The notes beneath the pieces are model-generated. The model made no database searches and had not been told where the DNA came from. It saw only the letters and a program-made list of their open reading frames with translations. This document shows, piece by piece, positions 1 to 8,813 of a DNA stretch of 64,000 bases; the first letter of the stretch is position 1; each line of letters begins with the position of its first letter. This DNA is from Candidatus Aminicenantes bacterium UBA1061. GTDB lineage: Bacteria > Acidobacteriota > Aminicenantia > Aminicenantales > Saccharicenantaceae. Both the position numbers and the translations under genes were made by a program. Where the stretch lies: positions 1 through 64,000 of the forward strand of contig DCDG01000018.1 of assembly GCA_002316315.1 (NCBI GenBank). Direction: 5' to 3'.

Positions 1-860
1 ACATCTGCGAACGACTTGGACGCCAGACCGAAAGTCGCGAATATAAAGAACTTGCTTCTCAGATTAAAAGTGCTTTTAATCGGGCTTTCCTGGAAAAAGA
101 TCAGTACAAATCCATCAGACAGGGACCGGTTGACCGGCTGCCCGATCAGACAGCTAATGCTTTGCCCCTTTATCTGGATCTGGTCCCCGAAGAAGACCAG
201 GAGAAAGTCTTCGAGAGCCTGCTCACCTCAATTATCAATCATCACGATTATCATCTGGATACAGGCCTCATCGGCACCCGTTTCTTACTGGATGTGCTGA
301 GCAAGTTTGGCCGCCAGGATGTCGCTCTGAAAATAATTCTCCAGGATAGCTATCCGGGGTGGGGCTATATGCTCAGAGAGGGAGCAACTACTTTATGGGA
401 AAGATGGGAAAAGCTGACCGGCCCCGGTATGAATTCTCATAACCATATAATGTTCGGGAGCGTCGATGCCTGGTTTTATAAAAACCTGGCTGGACTTGAA
501 TTGATTAAGCCAGGCTGGCGTATTTTTCAGGTAAAACCGTATGTACCTGAAGAAATAGATCGGGTACGGGCCAGGCTGGCCACTATTCAGGGAGAAATTG
601 CTGTCGCCTGGCAAAAATCAAACTCTATTTTTACTCTGGAATTAGAAATTCCATCCGGCACACGCACCAGGCTTCATTGGCCCGTCATCTGGCCAGAATA
701 CCGGATAGCGGAGCAAAAAGAAAAAGAGATAATAATCTGGGATGATAAAACTTATACCAGCCGGGAAAACAGTGACGGGATTTATCCAGAGAATAATAGC
801 CAGCAGCCGGTTTTCTGGCTCGATTCCGGTTCCTATCTTTTTCAGATGGAAAAAATTTAA
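1..860 (+). CDS. Alpha-L-rhamnosidase (GH78), C-terminal part, cut by window edge
   Basis: The reading frame is open from base 3 and enters from the left edge, so about 285 C-terminal residues are visible. Family signatures are clear: an FNxxFLxxDxY stretch, DQTANALPL, GATTLWERWE and NSHNHIMFGSVDAWFYKNLA, which belong to the (alpha/alpha)6 catalytic domain of GH78 rhamnosidases. A beta-sandwich tail follows. The enzyme would remove terminal L-rhamnose from plant or bacterial glycans. The N-terminal carbohydrate-binding and beta domains, the start and any signal peptide lie outside the window. It ends on TAA and faces the next gene convergently. Family assignment is confident; substrate and location are inferred. 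Confidence 0.9.
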   Translation, partial: ICERLGRQTESREYKELASQIKSAFNRAFLEKDQYKSIRQGPVDRLPDQTANALPLYLDLVPEEDQEKVFESLLTSIINHHDYHLDTGLIGTRFLLDVLSKFGRQDVALKIILQDSYPGWGYMLREGATTLWERWEKLTGPGMNSHNHIMFGSVDAWFYKNLAGLELIKPGWRIFQVKPYVPEEIDRVRARLATIQGEIAVAWQKSNSIFTLELEIPSGTRTRLHWPVIWPEYRIAEQKEKEIIIWDDKTYTSRENSDGIYPENNSQQPVFWLDSGSYLFQMEKI

Positions 861-916
861 ACAGCGAGTTTAATTTCCTGAACAATCGCCCACTTATTTG
901 CCTGTCAACCAGTTGC

Positions 917-2305
917 TCACCAGAATTTCTTGAAAATCCTGGCGGCCCGTTGATAAGCTTCGATGGTCCTTTCAATGTCTTTTTCAGTATGGGCGGTGGA
1001 CAGACAGCCACCACCATGAACGACATGTACTCCATTAATCAGCAAGGCCAGTTTTAAAGCTTCTTCCCGCAGAAAAACATCAGATCTGGCCGGATCCCAG
1101 ATATCTTCAGGTGTGGAATAATTGATATTGTCCTTTTTGGGAAAATTGACCATAAAAAAGGAACTCCCGTTAATCGGCGACCGACCGGTACCGGTGCAAA
1201 CTACTCTGAGTCCTTCGCTCGCAAAAGCCTGTTCAATACCCTGTCTCAATCTGGCGGCTAACTGTCCAATTCGCGGATATATTTCTTTTTCATGGCAGAT
1301 AAGGTAGTTGAGCATGGCCAGCCCAGCCCTCATATATTCTTCATGGGCAGAGAAGGTCCCGCCTTCAAAGTTAACTCGCAGGCCGCTGGTGCCAGTTCGC
1401 TCACATCCTTCCATGATTTTGGCTTTCCCCACCACCGCCGCTACAGCCTCTCCCCCGCCAATCAATTTGCCAAAGAGAGACATATCAGGCCTTACTCCAT
1501 AAAGCCTTTGCAGGCCAGAAGAGCAAAACCTGAAGCCCGAGATAATTTCATCAAAAACCAGGACCACTCCGTACTCATCAGCCAGTTTTCTGGCCAGTTT
1601 CAGATATTCAGGCGAACAGAAAAGAAAGCCTCCCACACCAATAAACGGCTCTAAAATAAAAGCGGCTAGTTTTGGACCATACTTTTTGAAGGTTTTTTCC
1701 AGGTGTTCCGAATCATTAAATCTGGTAATGATAATATGACGGGCAAATTCAGGAGGGAGGCCAGCCGAGTCCACCTGGCTGAAACCGCGGCCAGGATGGA
1801 ACTTAACCCCTTTTAATAGATAGGGTGAAGAGCCATGCCAGCCGCCTCCGATTTTCAGCACATAATGGCGGCCTGTATAACCCATAGCCAGCATAACCGC
1901 ATAGGTCGAAGCCAGAGTACCAGAAGTAGTAAATCTTATCCTTAAACCTGGCTGCCCCAGGCTGGACAGGATCTTTTCAGCCAGTTCTATCTGAACAGAA
2001 TTTTCAAAGCCGGTGTGAAGAGCACCGGCAGCCAGATAAGGCTCAAGCTCTCTCCTGATTACTTCCGGATTATGCCCGAGTAAATTGGCATAATGCCCCT
2101 GCCAGTAATCGAGGTAATTGTGGCCATCAAGGTCAGTCACCGTCGCCCCATGAGCTGAGACGGGAAAAAACGGATAAGGCTTCCAGAGCCTCAGGCTGTG
2201 GCTACCGCCTCTGACCATGACTTTAGCTGCCCTTTGAAACATCTGGCAGCTTTTCCTGGTCTTCTTTTCGTATTCCCTGTCCAGATAGTCAATTAGCTGT
2301 TTCAT
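917..2305 (-). CDS. Class-III PLP aminotransferase, glutamate-1-semialdehyde aminomutase-like
   Basis: A 462-residue fold-type I PLP enzyme. Visible signatures are TTSGTLASTYAVMLA (cofactor phosphate region), VLVFDEIISGFRF (Asp that binds the pyridine nitrogen) and FGKLIGGGEAVAAVVG, whose Lys near residue 280 should form the Schiff base. The architecture matches GSA 2,1-aminomutase and related aminotransferases. At 462 residues it is somewhat longer than typical HemL (about 430), and no haem gene lies nearby, so hemL is not assigned; an omega-aminotransferase is equally possible. The ATG at 2305 has no obvious Shine-Dalgarno. It is monocistronic, transcribed away from the disulfide oxidoreductase gene. 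Confidence 0.85.
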   Translation of the reverse strand: MKQLIDYLDREYEKKTRKSCQMFQRAAKVMVRGGSHSLRLWKPYPFFPVSAHGATVTDLDGHNYLDYWQGHYANLLGHNPEVIRRELEPYLAAGALHTGFENSVQIELAEKILSSLGQPGLRIRFTTSGTLASTYAVMLAMGYTGRHYVLKIGGGWHGSSPYLLKGVKFHPGRGFSQVDSAGLPPEFARHIIITRFNDSEHLEKTFKKYGPKLAAFILEPFIGVGGFLFCSPEYLKLARKLADEYGVVLVFDEIISGFRFCSSGLQRLYGVRPDMSLFGKLIGGGEAVAAVVGKAKIMEGCERTGTSGLRVNFEGGTFSAHEEYMRAGLAMLNYLICHEKEIYPRIGQLAARLRQGIEQAFASEGLRVVCTGTGRSPINGSSFFMVNFPKKDNINYSTPEDIWDPARSDVFLREEALKLALLINGVHVVHGGGCLSTAHTEKDIERTIEAYQRAARIFKKFW

Positions 2306-2346
2306 TTTACTTATTCTTATTTTCAGGTTAAGATAAATTAAGTTTT

Positions 2347-2375
2347 AATTTATGCCTAAGCAGGGAGAAAGTCAA
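2347..2375 (-). promoter_or_regulatory. Predicted promoter of the class-III aminotransferase
   Basis: On the minus strand, TTGACT (2375-2370) is followed after 17 bp by TAAATT (2352-2347). This gives a leader of about 35 nt to the ATG at 2305. Matches are 5/6 and 4/6 to the sigma-70 consensus. It is divergent from the promoter at 2407-2435. Confidence 0.5.
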
Positions 2376-2406
2376 TTAATCACCTCGGCCCGGAGGAGCC
2401 AGAGGC

Positions 2407-2454
2407 TTGCCGGACGGCCTATTCTATATTATTATTATAAGAATAGTATAGAAT
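2407..2454 (+). promoter_or_regulatory. Predicted promoter overlapped by a 34-bp imperfect palindrome
   Basis: TTGCCG (2407-2412) and TATTAT (2430-2435) are 17 bp apart, upstream of the oxidoreductase start at 2495. A palindrome at 2421-2454 has two 16-bp arms, starting ATTCTATA and ending TATAGAAT, around a 2-bp centre with only two non-Watson-Crick positions. It covers the -10 and probable start site, the usual place for a repressor. Bases 2426-2440 match the Bacillus PerR box at 13 of 15 positions by hand alignment, but the stretch is AT-rich so chance is possible. Confidence 0.5.
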
Positions 2455-2494
2455 CAAAAGAGGACTTATCACATTTTATTTAAAGGAGAGAAAG

Positions 2495-3178
2495 ATGGAG
2501 ATGCTGAATGAAGAAGTCAGAGACTTCACTCGGAAACAGTTTGAAGCAGAGCTGGTCAATCCCATTGAACTGGTTTATTTTACGGAAGAAAAAAGCCCGT
2601 TAATTATTCCCGGCCAGCCAGTCTCGTCCGATTGCCAATATTGCCAGGAAATCAAACAGCTCCTGGAAGAACTGAGCAGCTTATCTGACAAGATCAAATT
2701 AACTGTCTATGATTTCAAAAAAGATGCGGCCAGAGCAGCTAAATATCAATTAGACAAGATTCCGGCCATCATTATTAAGACCGACTCGGATACAGGTATA
2801 AGGTTTTTTGGCATTCCCGCTGGTTATGAATATATGAGTCTACTCGAGGCTATGGTCGATGCCAGTCGCGGTCAAACGGAGCTCAGCCCTGCCACCAGAG
2901 AAGCTTTAAAAAAGCTTACCAGAGAAGTAAATATCCAGATTTTTGTCACCCCAACCTGCCCTTACTGTCCAATGGCCGTTCGCCTCGCTCACCAGATGGC
3001 TCTCGAATCACCCCTGATCACAGCCTCGATGATCGAAGCTGCTGAATTTCCTGAATTAACCCAGAAATATGATGTCATGGGTGTTCCTAAGTCTATCTTC
3101 AATGAAACAATTACTCTGGAAGGAGCTGTCCCGGAAGAAGTTTATCTTGAACATGTTTTGAAGGCCGCCGGAGTATAG
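2495..3178 (+). CDS. Protein disulfide oxidoreductase with two thioredoxin/glutaredoxin folds
   Basis: A 227-residue protein made of two thioredoxin folds. The N-terminal unit carries a CQYC active site near residue 47, and the C-terminal unit carries TPTCPYCPM near residue 155 followed by the cis-Pro segment MGVPKSIF. This layout is that of the PDO/glutaredoxin-like family common in thermophiles, where it makes, reduces or isomerises protein disulfides in the cytosol. There is no signal peptide. The start is set by AAAGGAG seven bases before ATG. It is monocistronic between a palindromic promoter and an intrinsic terminator. Family confidence is high; the thermophile link is correlative. Confidence 0.88.
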   Translation: MEMLNEEVRDFTRKQFEAELVNPIELVYFTEEKSPLIIPGQPVSSDCQYCQEIKQLLEELSSLSDKIKLTVYDFKKDAARAAKYQLDKIPAIIIKTDSDTGIRFFGIPAGYEYMSLLEAMVDASRGQTELSPATREALKKLTREVNIQIFVTPTCPYCPMAVRLAHQMALESPLITASMIEAAEFPELTQKYDVMGVPKSIFNETITLEGAVPEEVYLEHVLKAAGV

Positions 3179-3185
3179 GTCAGCT

Positions 3186-3206
3186 AAAGCCAGGCCATGG
3201 CTTTTT
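3186..3206 (+). terminator. Intrinsic terminator after the disulfide oxidoreductase gene
   Basis: The stem AAAGCCA/TGGCTTT (3186-3192 with 3198-3204) has a 5-nt loop and runs into five T residues, 8 bp after the stop codon. Confidence 0.65.
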
Positions 3207-3255
3207 ACATCTTATTTATTATCAACCAGTTACCGTGATAAATGCTGTCTAAAAA

Positions 3256-3283
3256 TTGACAGCTAAGACTCTGGTGTTATAAT
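3256..3283 (+). promoter_or_regulatory. Consensus promoter of the phosphatase-superfamily operon
   Basis: Exact TTGACA (3256-3261) and exact TATAAT (3278-3283) are separated by 16 bp. The -10 ends only 9 bp before the ATG at 3293, so transcription should begin about 0-3 nt ahead of the start codon. No Shine-Dalgarno is present, which fits a leaderless mRNA. Confidence 0.75.
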
Positions 3284-3292
3284 AAGCAAAGT

Positions 3293-4591
3293 ATGCCGAT
3301 CCTCAAAAAGAACAAGAGCAAGAAAAAAATCTGCGTTATCGGGCTGGATGGTGTACCTTATTCTCTGCTCCTTGACCTGGCCAGCACCGGGCTGATGAGT
3401 ACTGTCGCCCGTCTGATAGATAGCGGACATCTGCACCAGATGAAAGCAAGCTTGCCTGAAATTTCGGCTGTTTCCTGGACAAATTTTATGACCGGGACCA
3501 ATCCTGGAAACCACGGCATCTTCGGTTTTCTTGATTTCAAACCTGGCAGTTATGACCTGAGGATTCCTAACTTTCTAGATGTTAAGGTTGATACCCTGTG
3601 GGACCACCTGGCCGAAGAAGGTTATAAGAGCATCGTCATCAATCAGCCTTCTACTTATCCTGCCCGCCGCATTAATGGAGTTATGGTCTCTGGTTTTGTA
3701 GCTATTGATCTGTCCAGATCAGTTTATCCTCCGGCCCTGTTCACTACTCTCGAGCAGATGGGTTACCAGATAGACGTGGATAGCGGCAAAGTGGCAGAAA
3801 ACCCTGCTCTTCTCTGGCCCGAGCTGTCCAAGACAATGGCCAGTCATCAGAAGGCTCTGAATTATTTCTGGGAGCAGGACTGGGATTTTTTTGAATTCGT
3901 CATCACTGGCACCGATCGGCTTCATCATTTTCTCTGGTCATCCTATGAGGATAAATCTCACCCGGCCCACCAGGCTTTTCTTGATTTTTATCAGCAGATC
4001 GATCGGATTATAGCTAAGATAATCGCCAGTTTTAAAAAGTTAAACGAGAGCGAAGAGAACCTCTTTATCCTTTCCGACCATGGATTCACCGGTATCATTC
4101 AGGAAGTCTATCTCAATGCCTGGCTGCAAAAAGAAGGCTACCTGTCTTTTACCACTCCTTGTCCGAAAACCCTAAATGATATCTCGCCGGAATCGGTAGC
4201 ATTTGCCCTTGACCCTAATCGTATTTATCTTAATCTTGATAATAAATTTCCCGCCGGCCATGTCTCCCGCGGCCAGAAAAAAGAGTTGAAATCAGAGATA
4301 GCTCAGAAATTGCTTCAACTGGAATACAACGGCCAGAAGGTCATTCGCCAGGTCTTCAAAGTTGAAGAAGTTTATAAAGGAAAATACACTGCTCTGGGTC
4401 CTGATCTCCTTGTCCTGTCTTATCCTGGCTTCGACCTTAAAGGCTCCATCAGGAAAAAGGAAATTTTCGGTCGTAGCTATTTACAGGGTATGCACACCTG
4501 GGATGATGCCTTTTTCTGGGCAGCCGAAGATTATGGTTCGGATCTGGCCATTCAGGATATCGCCAGCATAATCATGAAAAAGGTTAAATGA
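3293..4591 (+). CDS. Alkaline-phosphatase-superfamily phosphodiesterase, cytosolic member
   Basis: A 432-residue protein of the type I phosphodiesterase/nucleotide pyrophosphatase family. It begins with KKICVIGLDGVPYS, with a metal-ligand Asp near residue 19. The segment ISAVSWTNFMTGTNPGNHGI follows; by hand alignment its Ser near residue 58 sits where NPP enzymes have the nucleophilic Thr. The SDHGF metal motif lies near residue 260 and an HTWDDAFF segment near the end. It has no signal peptide or membrane segment, unlike the next two paralogues. It is the first gene of the operon, lacks a ribosome binding site, and overlaps the next gene by 4 bp. The substrate is unknown; phosphate mono- or diesters are expected. 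Confidence 0.82.
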   Translation: MPILKKNKSKKKICVIGLDGVPYSLLLDLASTGLMSTVARLIDSGHLHQMKASLPEISAVSWTNFMTGTNPGNHGIFGFLDFKPGSYDLRIPNFLDVKVDTLWDHLAEEGYKSIVINQPSTYPARRINGVMVSGFVAIDLSRSVYPPALFTTLEQMGYQIDVDSGKVAENPALLWPELSKTMASHQKALNYFWEQDWDFFEFVITGTDRLHHFLWSSYEDKSHPAHQAFLDFYQQIDRIIAKIIASFKKLNESEENLFILSDHGFTGIIQEVYLNAWLQKEGYLSFTTPCPKTLNDISPESVAFALDPNRIYLNLDNKFPAGHVSRGQKKELKSEIAQKLLQLEYNGQKVIRQVFKVEEVYKGKYTALGPDLLVLSYPGFDLKGSIRKKEIFGRSYLQGMHTWDDAFFWAAEDYGSDLAIQDIASIIMKKVK

Positions 4592-6810
4592 GGCAAAGTG
4601 CGGCACGGCTTTTTCCCCCGATACAGAAAAGGATTTATCCACTTTTTTTCCTGCTGCTTATCCTGACTTCCGCGGCTGAGGCCTATATAGGCCCTGGAGC
4701 CGGTTTTGCTTTTCTGTCTTCTTTTCTGATCTTTTTTCTGACTTTTTTTCTGGCCCTTTTTTCTATTCTTTCCTGGCCTTTCCGCTGGTTTTTTCGCCAG
4801 CTGCGAGGTCAGAAGGCCTACCAGAACAGCCGCGTGGATAAAGTTATCATTTTAGGTTATGACGGTCTGGACCCCGATTTAACCGAAAAGTATATGGCCG
4901 AAGGCAAATTACCTGTTTTAAGCCAGCTTAAGAAACAGGGGACCTTTAAGAGGCTCAGAACGACGACTCCAGCCATTTCTCCGGTTGCCTGGTCATCGTT
5001 TATGACCGGTTGTGAGCCATCGAAGCACAATATCTTTGATTTTTTGAGCCGCAATCCTAAAACCTATCTCCCCGATTTGTCTTCAGCCCGGATTGGTCCA
5101 CCCTCAAAATATCTGAAGCTGGGTAAATACCGGCTCCCTTTAGGCCGCCCCGAAATAAGGTTGCTCAGGAAAAGCCAGCCCTTCTGGAAGATCCTCGGTC
5201 AGGAAGGAATTTTTTCGACCATTCTCCGCATTCCCATTACTTTCCCACCTGAAAAATTTTCCGGTCATCTTTTATCGGGCATGTGCCTGCCAGACCTGAA
5301 AGGCTCTCAGGGAACTTTTCTTTTTTATACCACCAATCCGGACAGGATCAAAAAGAAGGAAGGCGGGGAAAGCCTGCTGGTCGAACGCCAGGGCAATCTG
5401 ATTAAGACCTTTATTTCCGGCCCTGAAAATTCTCTGCTGGCTAAGCCTGAGGAAATAAAAATCCCGATGCTGATCCGGTTTGATAACAACCCTGAAGAAG
5501 TTGAGGTGGAAGTTTCCGGTCAGAGATTTAAGCTGCAGAAGGGCGTTTTTTCACCGTGGATTAAGCTCAGTTTTCCGGCTGGACTCGGAGTCAAAGTCAG
5601 AGCTATTGCCAGGTTTTATCTCCTGAGTACCAGTCCTCATTTTGAACTTTATATAACCCCCCTTAACATAGATCCGGAAAAACCCGCCCTGCCAGTCTCT
5701 CATCCATTCATTTATTCCTCCTACCTGGCCAAGTTGCTGGGCAGCTATGTCACCCTGGGTGAAGCCAATGATACCTGGGCCCTTAATGAAGGCGTCCTGC
5801 CCGAACAGGCCTTTTTAGACCTGGCCTATTCCTTCCACCAGGAAACAGAGAAAATTCTCTTCAATGCCCTGTCCAGAACGAGAAAAGGACTGGTAGCCTG
5901 CTGGTTTGAAATCTCCGACAGTCTGCAGCACATGTTTTTCCGCTATCTGGATAAATCACATCCGGCTCTTCGCACCACGGCTCAGCTTAAAGACGGAGCC
6001 AGTGTCATCGAAACCCTTTACAAAAAATTGGATGCTCTGGCCGGCCAGGTACTTGAACAATGTAATGACCGGACCTGTTTAATTATCATGTCTGATCATG
6101 GCTTTAAATCTTTCCGCCGTGGAGTAAACCTCAATTCCTGGCTATATCTTAACGGCTATCTTCATTTAAAAGATGGGGCCACTTCTAGCGAAGAATGGTT
6201 CAAGCAGGTGGACTGGACCAAGACCAGAGCCTACGGCCTGGGCCTGGCCGGCATTTATATTAACCTCAAGGGGCGGGAGGCTCAGGGTATAGTTGAGCCC
6301 GGAGATGAATATCGGAATTTAAAACAGGAGCTGACCGAAAAGTTATCCGGCCTGAAGGATAAAGATCTCGGTCGGCCGGCTATCAATCGTTTGATTGATA
6401 CCGAGAAAATCTATCACGGACCATATCGTCACCAAGCACCTGATTTAATTGTCGCTTATAATGAAGGCTATCGCGCTTCCTGGGATTCGGTTACCGGTCG
6501 GGTCAACGAGACAGTTATTGAGGATAACCTCAAGGCCTGGAGCGGTGATCACTGCCTCGATCCGGAGCTGGTCCCGGGGGTATTTTTCTCCAATTTTAAG
6601 TTTGCGGTCGACCGGCCTTCGATTATGGATATTGCTCCAACCGTTCTTGATTTATTTGGCCTGGATCGGCCTAAATACTTTGATGGCCAATCATTTTTGT
6701 CTGACGGCTCACTTCCGATTTCGGAAAAAACTGATAAAAATGGTAGAATAAAACAAGAAGAGCAGAAACCAAAAAAGGCCAAAAATAATGACAAAAGAAA
6801 AAGAAGATAG
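4588..6810 (+). CDS. Membrane-anchored alkaline-phosphatase-superfamily phosphodiesterase
   Basis: A 740-residue paralogue of the preceding protein. It starts with a hydrophobic signal-like helix, then the segment AYIGPGAGFAF and a second long hydrophobic helix to about residue 70, so it should be anchored in the inner membrane. The catalytic domain shows YDGLDPDL near residue 91, AISPVAWSSFMTGCEPSKHN (candidate nucleophile Ser), SDHGFKSFRRG near residue 502 and SGDHCLDPE near residue 651. An insertion of roughly 200 residues between the first two motif groups has beta-rich character. The C-terminus is very basic. ATGA overlap on the left and a 23-bp overlap on the right imply coupled translation. 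Substrate unknown. Confidence 0.82.
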   Translation: MRQSAARLFPPIQKRIYPLFFLLLILTSAAEAYIGPGAGFAFLSSFLIFFLTFFLALFSILSWPFRWFFRQLRGQKAYQNSRVDKVIILGYDGLDPDLTEKYMAEGKLPVLSQLKKQGTFKRLRTTTPAISPVAWSSFMTGCEPSKHNIFDFLSRNPKTYLPDLSSARIGPPSKYLKLGKYRLPLGRPEIRLLRKSQPFWKILGQEGIFSTILRIPITFPPEKFSGHLLSGMCLPDLKGSQGTFLFYTTNPDRIKKKEGGESLLVERQGNLIKTFISGPENSLLAKPEEIKIPMLIRFDNNPEEVEVEVSGQRFKLQKGVFSPWIKLSFPAGLGVKVRAIARFYLLSTSPHFELYITPLNIDPEKPALPVSHPFIYSSYLAKLLGSYVTLGEANDTWALNEGVLPEQAFLDLAYSFHQETEKILFNALSRTRKGLVACWFEISDSLQHMFFRYLDKSHPALRTTAQLKDGASVIETLYKKLDALAGQVLEQCNDRTCLIIMSDHGFKSFRRGVNLNSWLYLNGYLHLKDGATSSEEWFKQVDWTKTRAYGLGLAGIYINLKGREAQGIVEPGDEYRNLKQELTEKLSGLKDKDLGRPAINRLIDTEKIYHGPYRHQAPDLIVAYNEGYRASWDSVTGRVNETVIEDNLKAWSGDHCLDPELVPGVFFSNFKFAVDRPSIMDIAPTVLDLFGLDRPKYFDGQSFLSDGSLPISEKTDKNGRIKQEEQKPKKAKNNDKRKRR

Positions 6811-8788
6811 CAGCCTCAGCCGGCGCCGCTTTCTTGAGCTTATTCTGAGCACCTCAGCCGGACTGGCGTTTTTCCCTAAAACTGGCTTTTTAACCACTAA
6901 AGGCCGTCGTCAGACTGCCAGAAAGGTGCTGGTTCTTGGCTTTGACGGACTGGATCCGATTTTAACCGCTGAGCTGATGAAGGACAACCGGCTGCCAAAT
7001 TTTAAGAAGCTGGCTGCTTCAGGTAGCTTCCTTCCTCTTGGCTCCAGCATTCCCCCTCAGAGCCCGGTAGCCTGGGCTAACTTTATTACCGGAACTGATC
7101 CAGGCGGGCATGCTATTTTTGATTTTGTCCACCGTGACCCCGGAAATTATATGCCTATCTTTTCCGCTTCGGAATCGCTGCCGGGAAAGCATGAAATCAA
7201 GCTGGGCGATCTGATTTTGCCTCTGTCCGGAGGGAAAATTAACAACCTGCGCCGCGGCCGGGCTTTCTGGCAGATCCTCGAAGATTATGATATCCCGGCT
7301 ACCGTCTTTAAAATCCCCTCCAATTATCCGCCAGTTGAGAGTAAGCAAAAAACCTTTTCTGGCATGGGCACCCCAGATATCAAAGGCTATTATGGACTGT
7401 TCAATTTTTATACTAACGAATATAAAACCATAACTGAAGAATATGGCGGTGGTGGCCGCGTCCACGATGTTTTTGTCATTGGCAATCGGGTTGAATCCAG
7501 GATTCCCGGACCAAATAATCCTTTTAAGAAAGGCAACCCGGAAACTTTTGTAGATTTTAAGGTCTTTATTGATCCCGTCCATCCGGTGGCTAAAATTGCC
7601 TACCAGAATCAGGAATTCATATTGAAAGAAAAAGAGTGGAGCGGCTGGAAGAAAATCAAGTTTGATTTTATCCCGGGTCAGGGAGTTAGCGGTATCTGCC
7701 TTTTTTACCTCAAGGAGGTCAGACCAAAATTCAAACTCTATGTCAGCCCTATTAATATTGATCCGGCTGACCCGGCTCTTCCCCTGTCAACCCCTGACAG
7801 CTATTCCAAGGAACTCGCCAGAAAATTCGGGCCATTTTTTACCAAAGGGCTGCCAGCTGATACCGCCGCTCTGGAAAATGAGGTCCTGGATGAAAATGAA
7901 TTCCTGACCCAGGATGAATTGGTTTACCAGGAAAGTGTAGCTATTCTCGAAGATGAATTGAAAACTTTCAGGTCAGGACTTCTCTTTTATTATTTTTCCA
8001 ATACAGATCAAAGACAGCATATGTTTTACCGTTTTCTGGATAAAGACCATCCGGCCTATGATGAAAAAATGGCGGCCGAATTCGCTCCGGTTATTCCCCG
8101 AACATATGAAGAGATGGATAAAGTTCTGCAGATGTGCCTGGAAAAAATAGACAGCCAGACAGCAGTCATGGTCATGTCTGATCATGGCTTTAATCCTTAC
8201 CGCTGGGGTTTCAACCTCAATACCTGGCTGCTGCAGACTGGCTATCATTATCTTCTGCCTGGCAGCCGGCCGGAGGAAGTGACACTATTTCAGCAAACGG
8301 ACTGGTCAAGAACAAAAGCTTATGGCGTCGGTCTGAATGCCCTTTATTTAAATCTAAAAGGACGCGAAAGTCAGGGAATTGTCTCCACAGCCGAAAGAGA
8401 AGCCCTGACCCGGCACCTGGCCAATCAGCTGGAGCAGCTGGTTGATCCCCGAACAGGCGAAAAAGTCATTCTTAAAGCTTATATCAGCCGTGAGGTCTAT
8501 CATGGTCCCTATGTTGATTTAGCTCCAGACATTATCCTTGGTTTCAACCGCAATTATCGTATTTCCTGGAATTCGCCTCTGGGTAATTTTCCTCGCGAAT
8601 TAATTGAAGACAACCGGCAAAAATGGAGTGGAGATCATATGTCCTCACCAGCAGTCATTCCAGGAAGTCTGATCAGCAGCCTGCCGGTCAAACTGTCTGA
8701 CCCGGCACTTCAGGATGTAACCGCCGGCCTTCTGTCTTTATTCGGGATTAAAATTCCACCAGAGGTGACCGGCCGGTCAATTTTTTAA
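6788..8788 (+). CDS. Tat-exported alkaline-phosphatase-superfamily phosphodiesterase
   Basis: A 666-residue paralogue sharing domain order with its upstream neighbour. The N-terminus holds SRRRFLELILSTSAGLAFF, a twin-arginine signal, so the folded metalloenzyme is probably exported by Tat. Catalytic elements are FDGLDPIL near residue 52, QSPVAWANFITGTDPGGHA (candidate nucleophile Ser), SDHGFNPYRWG near residue 463 and SGDHMSSP near residue 613. The motif region KAYGVGLNALYLNLKGRESQ is nearly the same as in the middle paralogue, so these two are closest relatives. It overlaps the preceding gene by 23 bp. The reaction is inferred only at superfamily level. Confidence 0.82.
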   Translation: MTKEKEDSSLSRRRFLELILSTSAGLAFFPKTGFLTTKGRRQTARKVLVLGFDGLDPILTAELMKDNRLPNFKKLAASGSFLPLGSSIPPQSPVAWANFITGTDPGGHAIFDFVHRDPGNYMPIFSASESLPGKHEIKLGDLILPLSGGKINNLRRGRAFWQILEDYDIPATVFKIPSNYPPVESKQKTFSGMGTPDIKGYYGLFNFYTNEYKTITEEYGGGGRVHDVFVIGNRVESRIPGPNNPFKKGNPETFVDFKVFIDPVHPVAKIAYQNQEFILKEKEWSGWKKIKFDFIPGQGVSGICLFYLKEVRPKFKLYVSPINIDPADPALPLSTPDSYSKELARKFGPFFTKGLPADTAALENEVLDENEFLTQDELVYQESVAILEDELKTFRSGLLFYYFSNTDQRQHMFYRFLDKDHPAYDEKMAAEFAPVIPRTYEEMDKVLQMCLEKIDSQTAVMVMSDHGFNPYRWGFNLNTWLLQTGYHYLLPGSRPEEVTLFQQTDWSRTKAYGVGLNALYLNLKGRESQGIVSTAEREALTRHLANQLEQLVDPRTGEKVILKAYISREVYHGPYVDLAPDIILGFNRNYRISWNSPLGNFPRELIEDNRQKWSGDHMSSPAVIPGSLISSLPVKLSDPALQDVTAGLLSLFGIKIPPEVTGRSIF

Positions 8789-8813
8789 AACCAGATCCAA
8801 GAAAGGAGATGAG

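Noticed and set aside
1..161. Left-edge rhamnosidase as a pseudogene
   Set aside because: The frame is open from base 3 with conserved residues throughout; it is cut only by the window edge.
7019..7582. 187-codon minus-strand reading frame inside the third phosphatase gene
   Set aside because: It lies fully opposite a gene with clear family motifs and shows no recognisable domain; it is a shadow frame.
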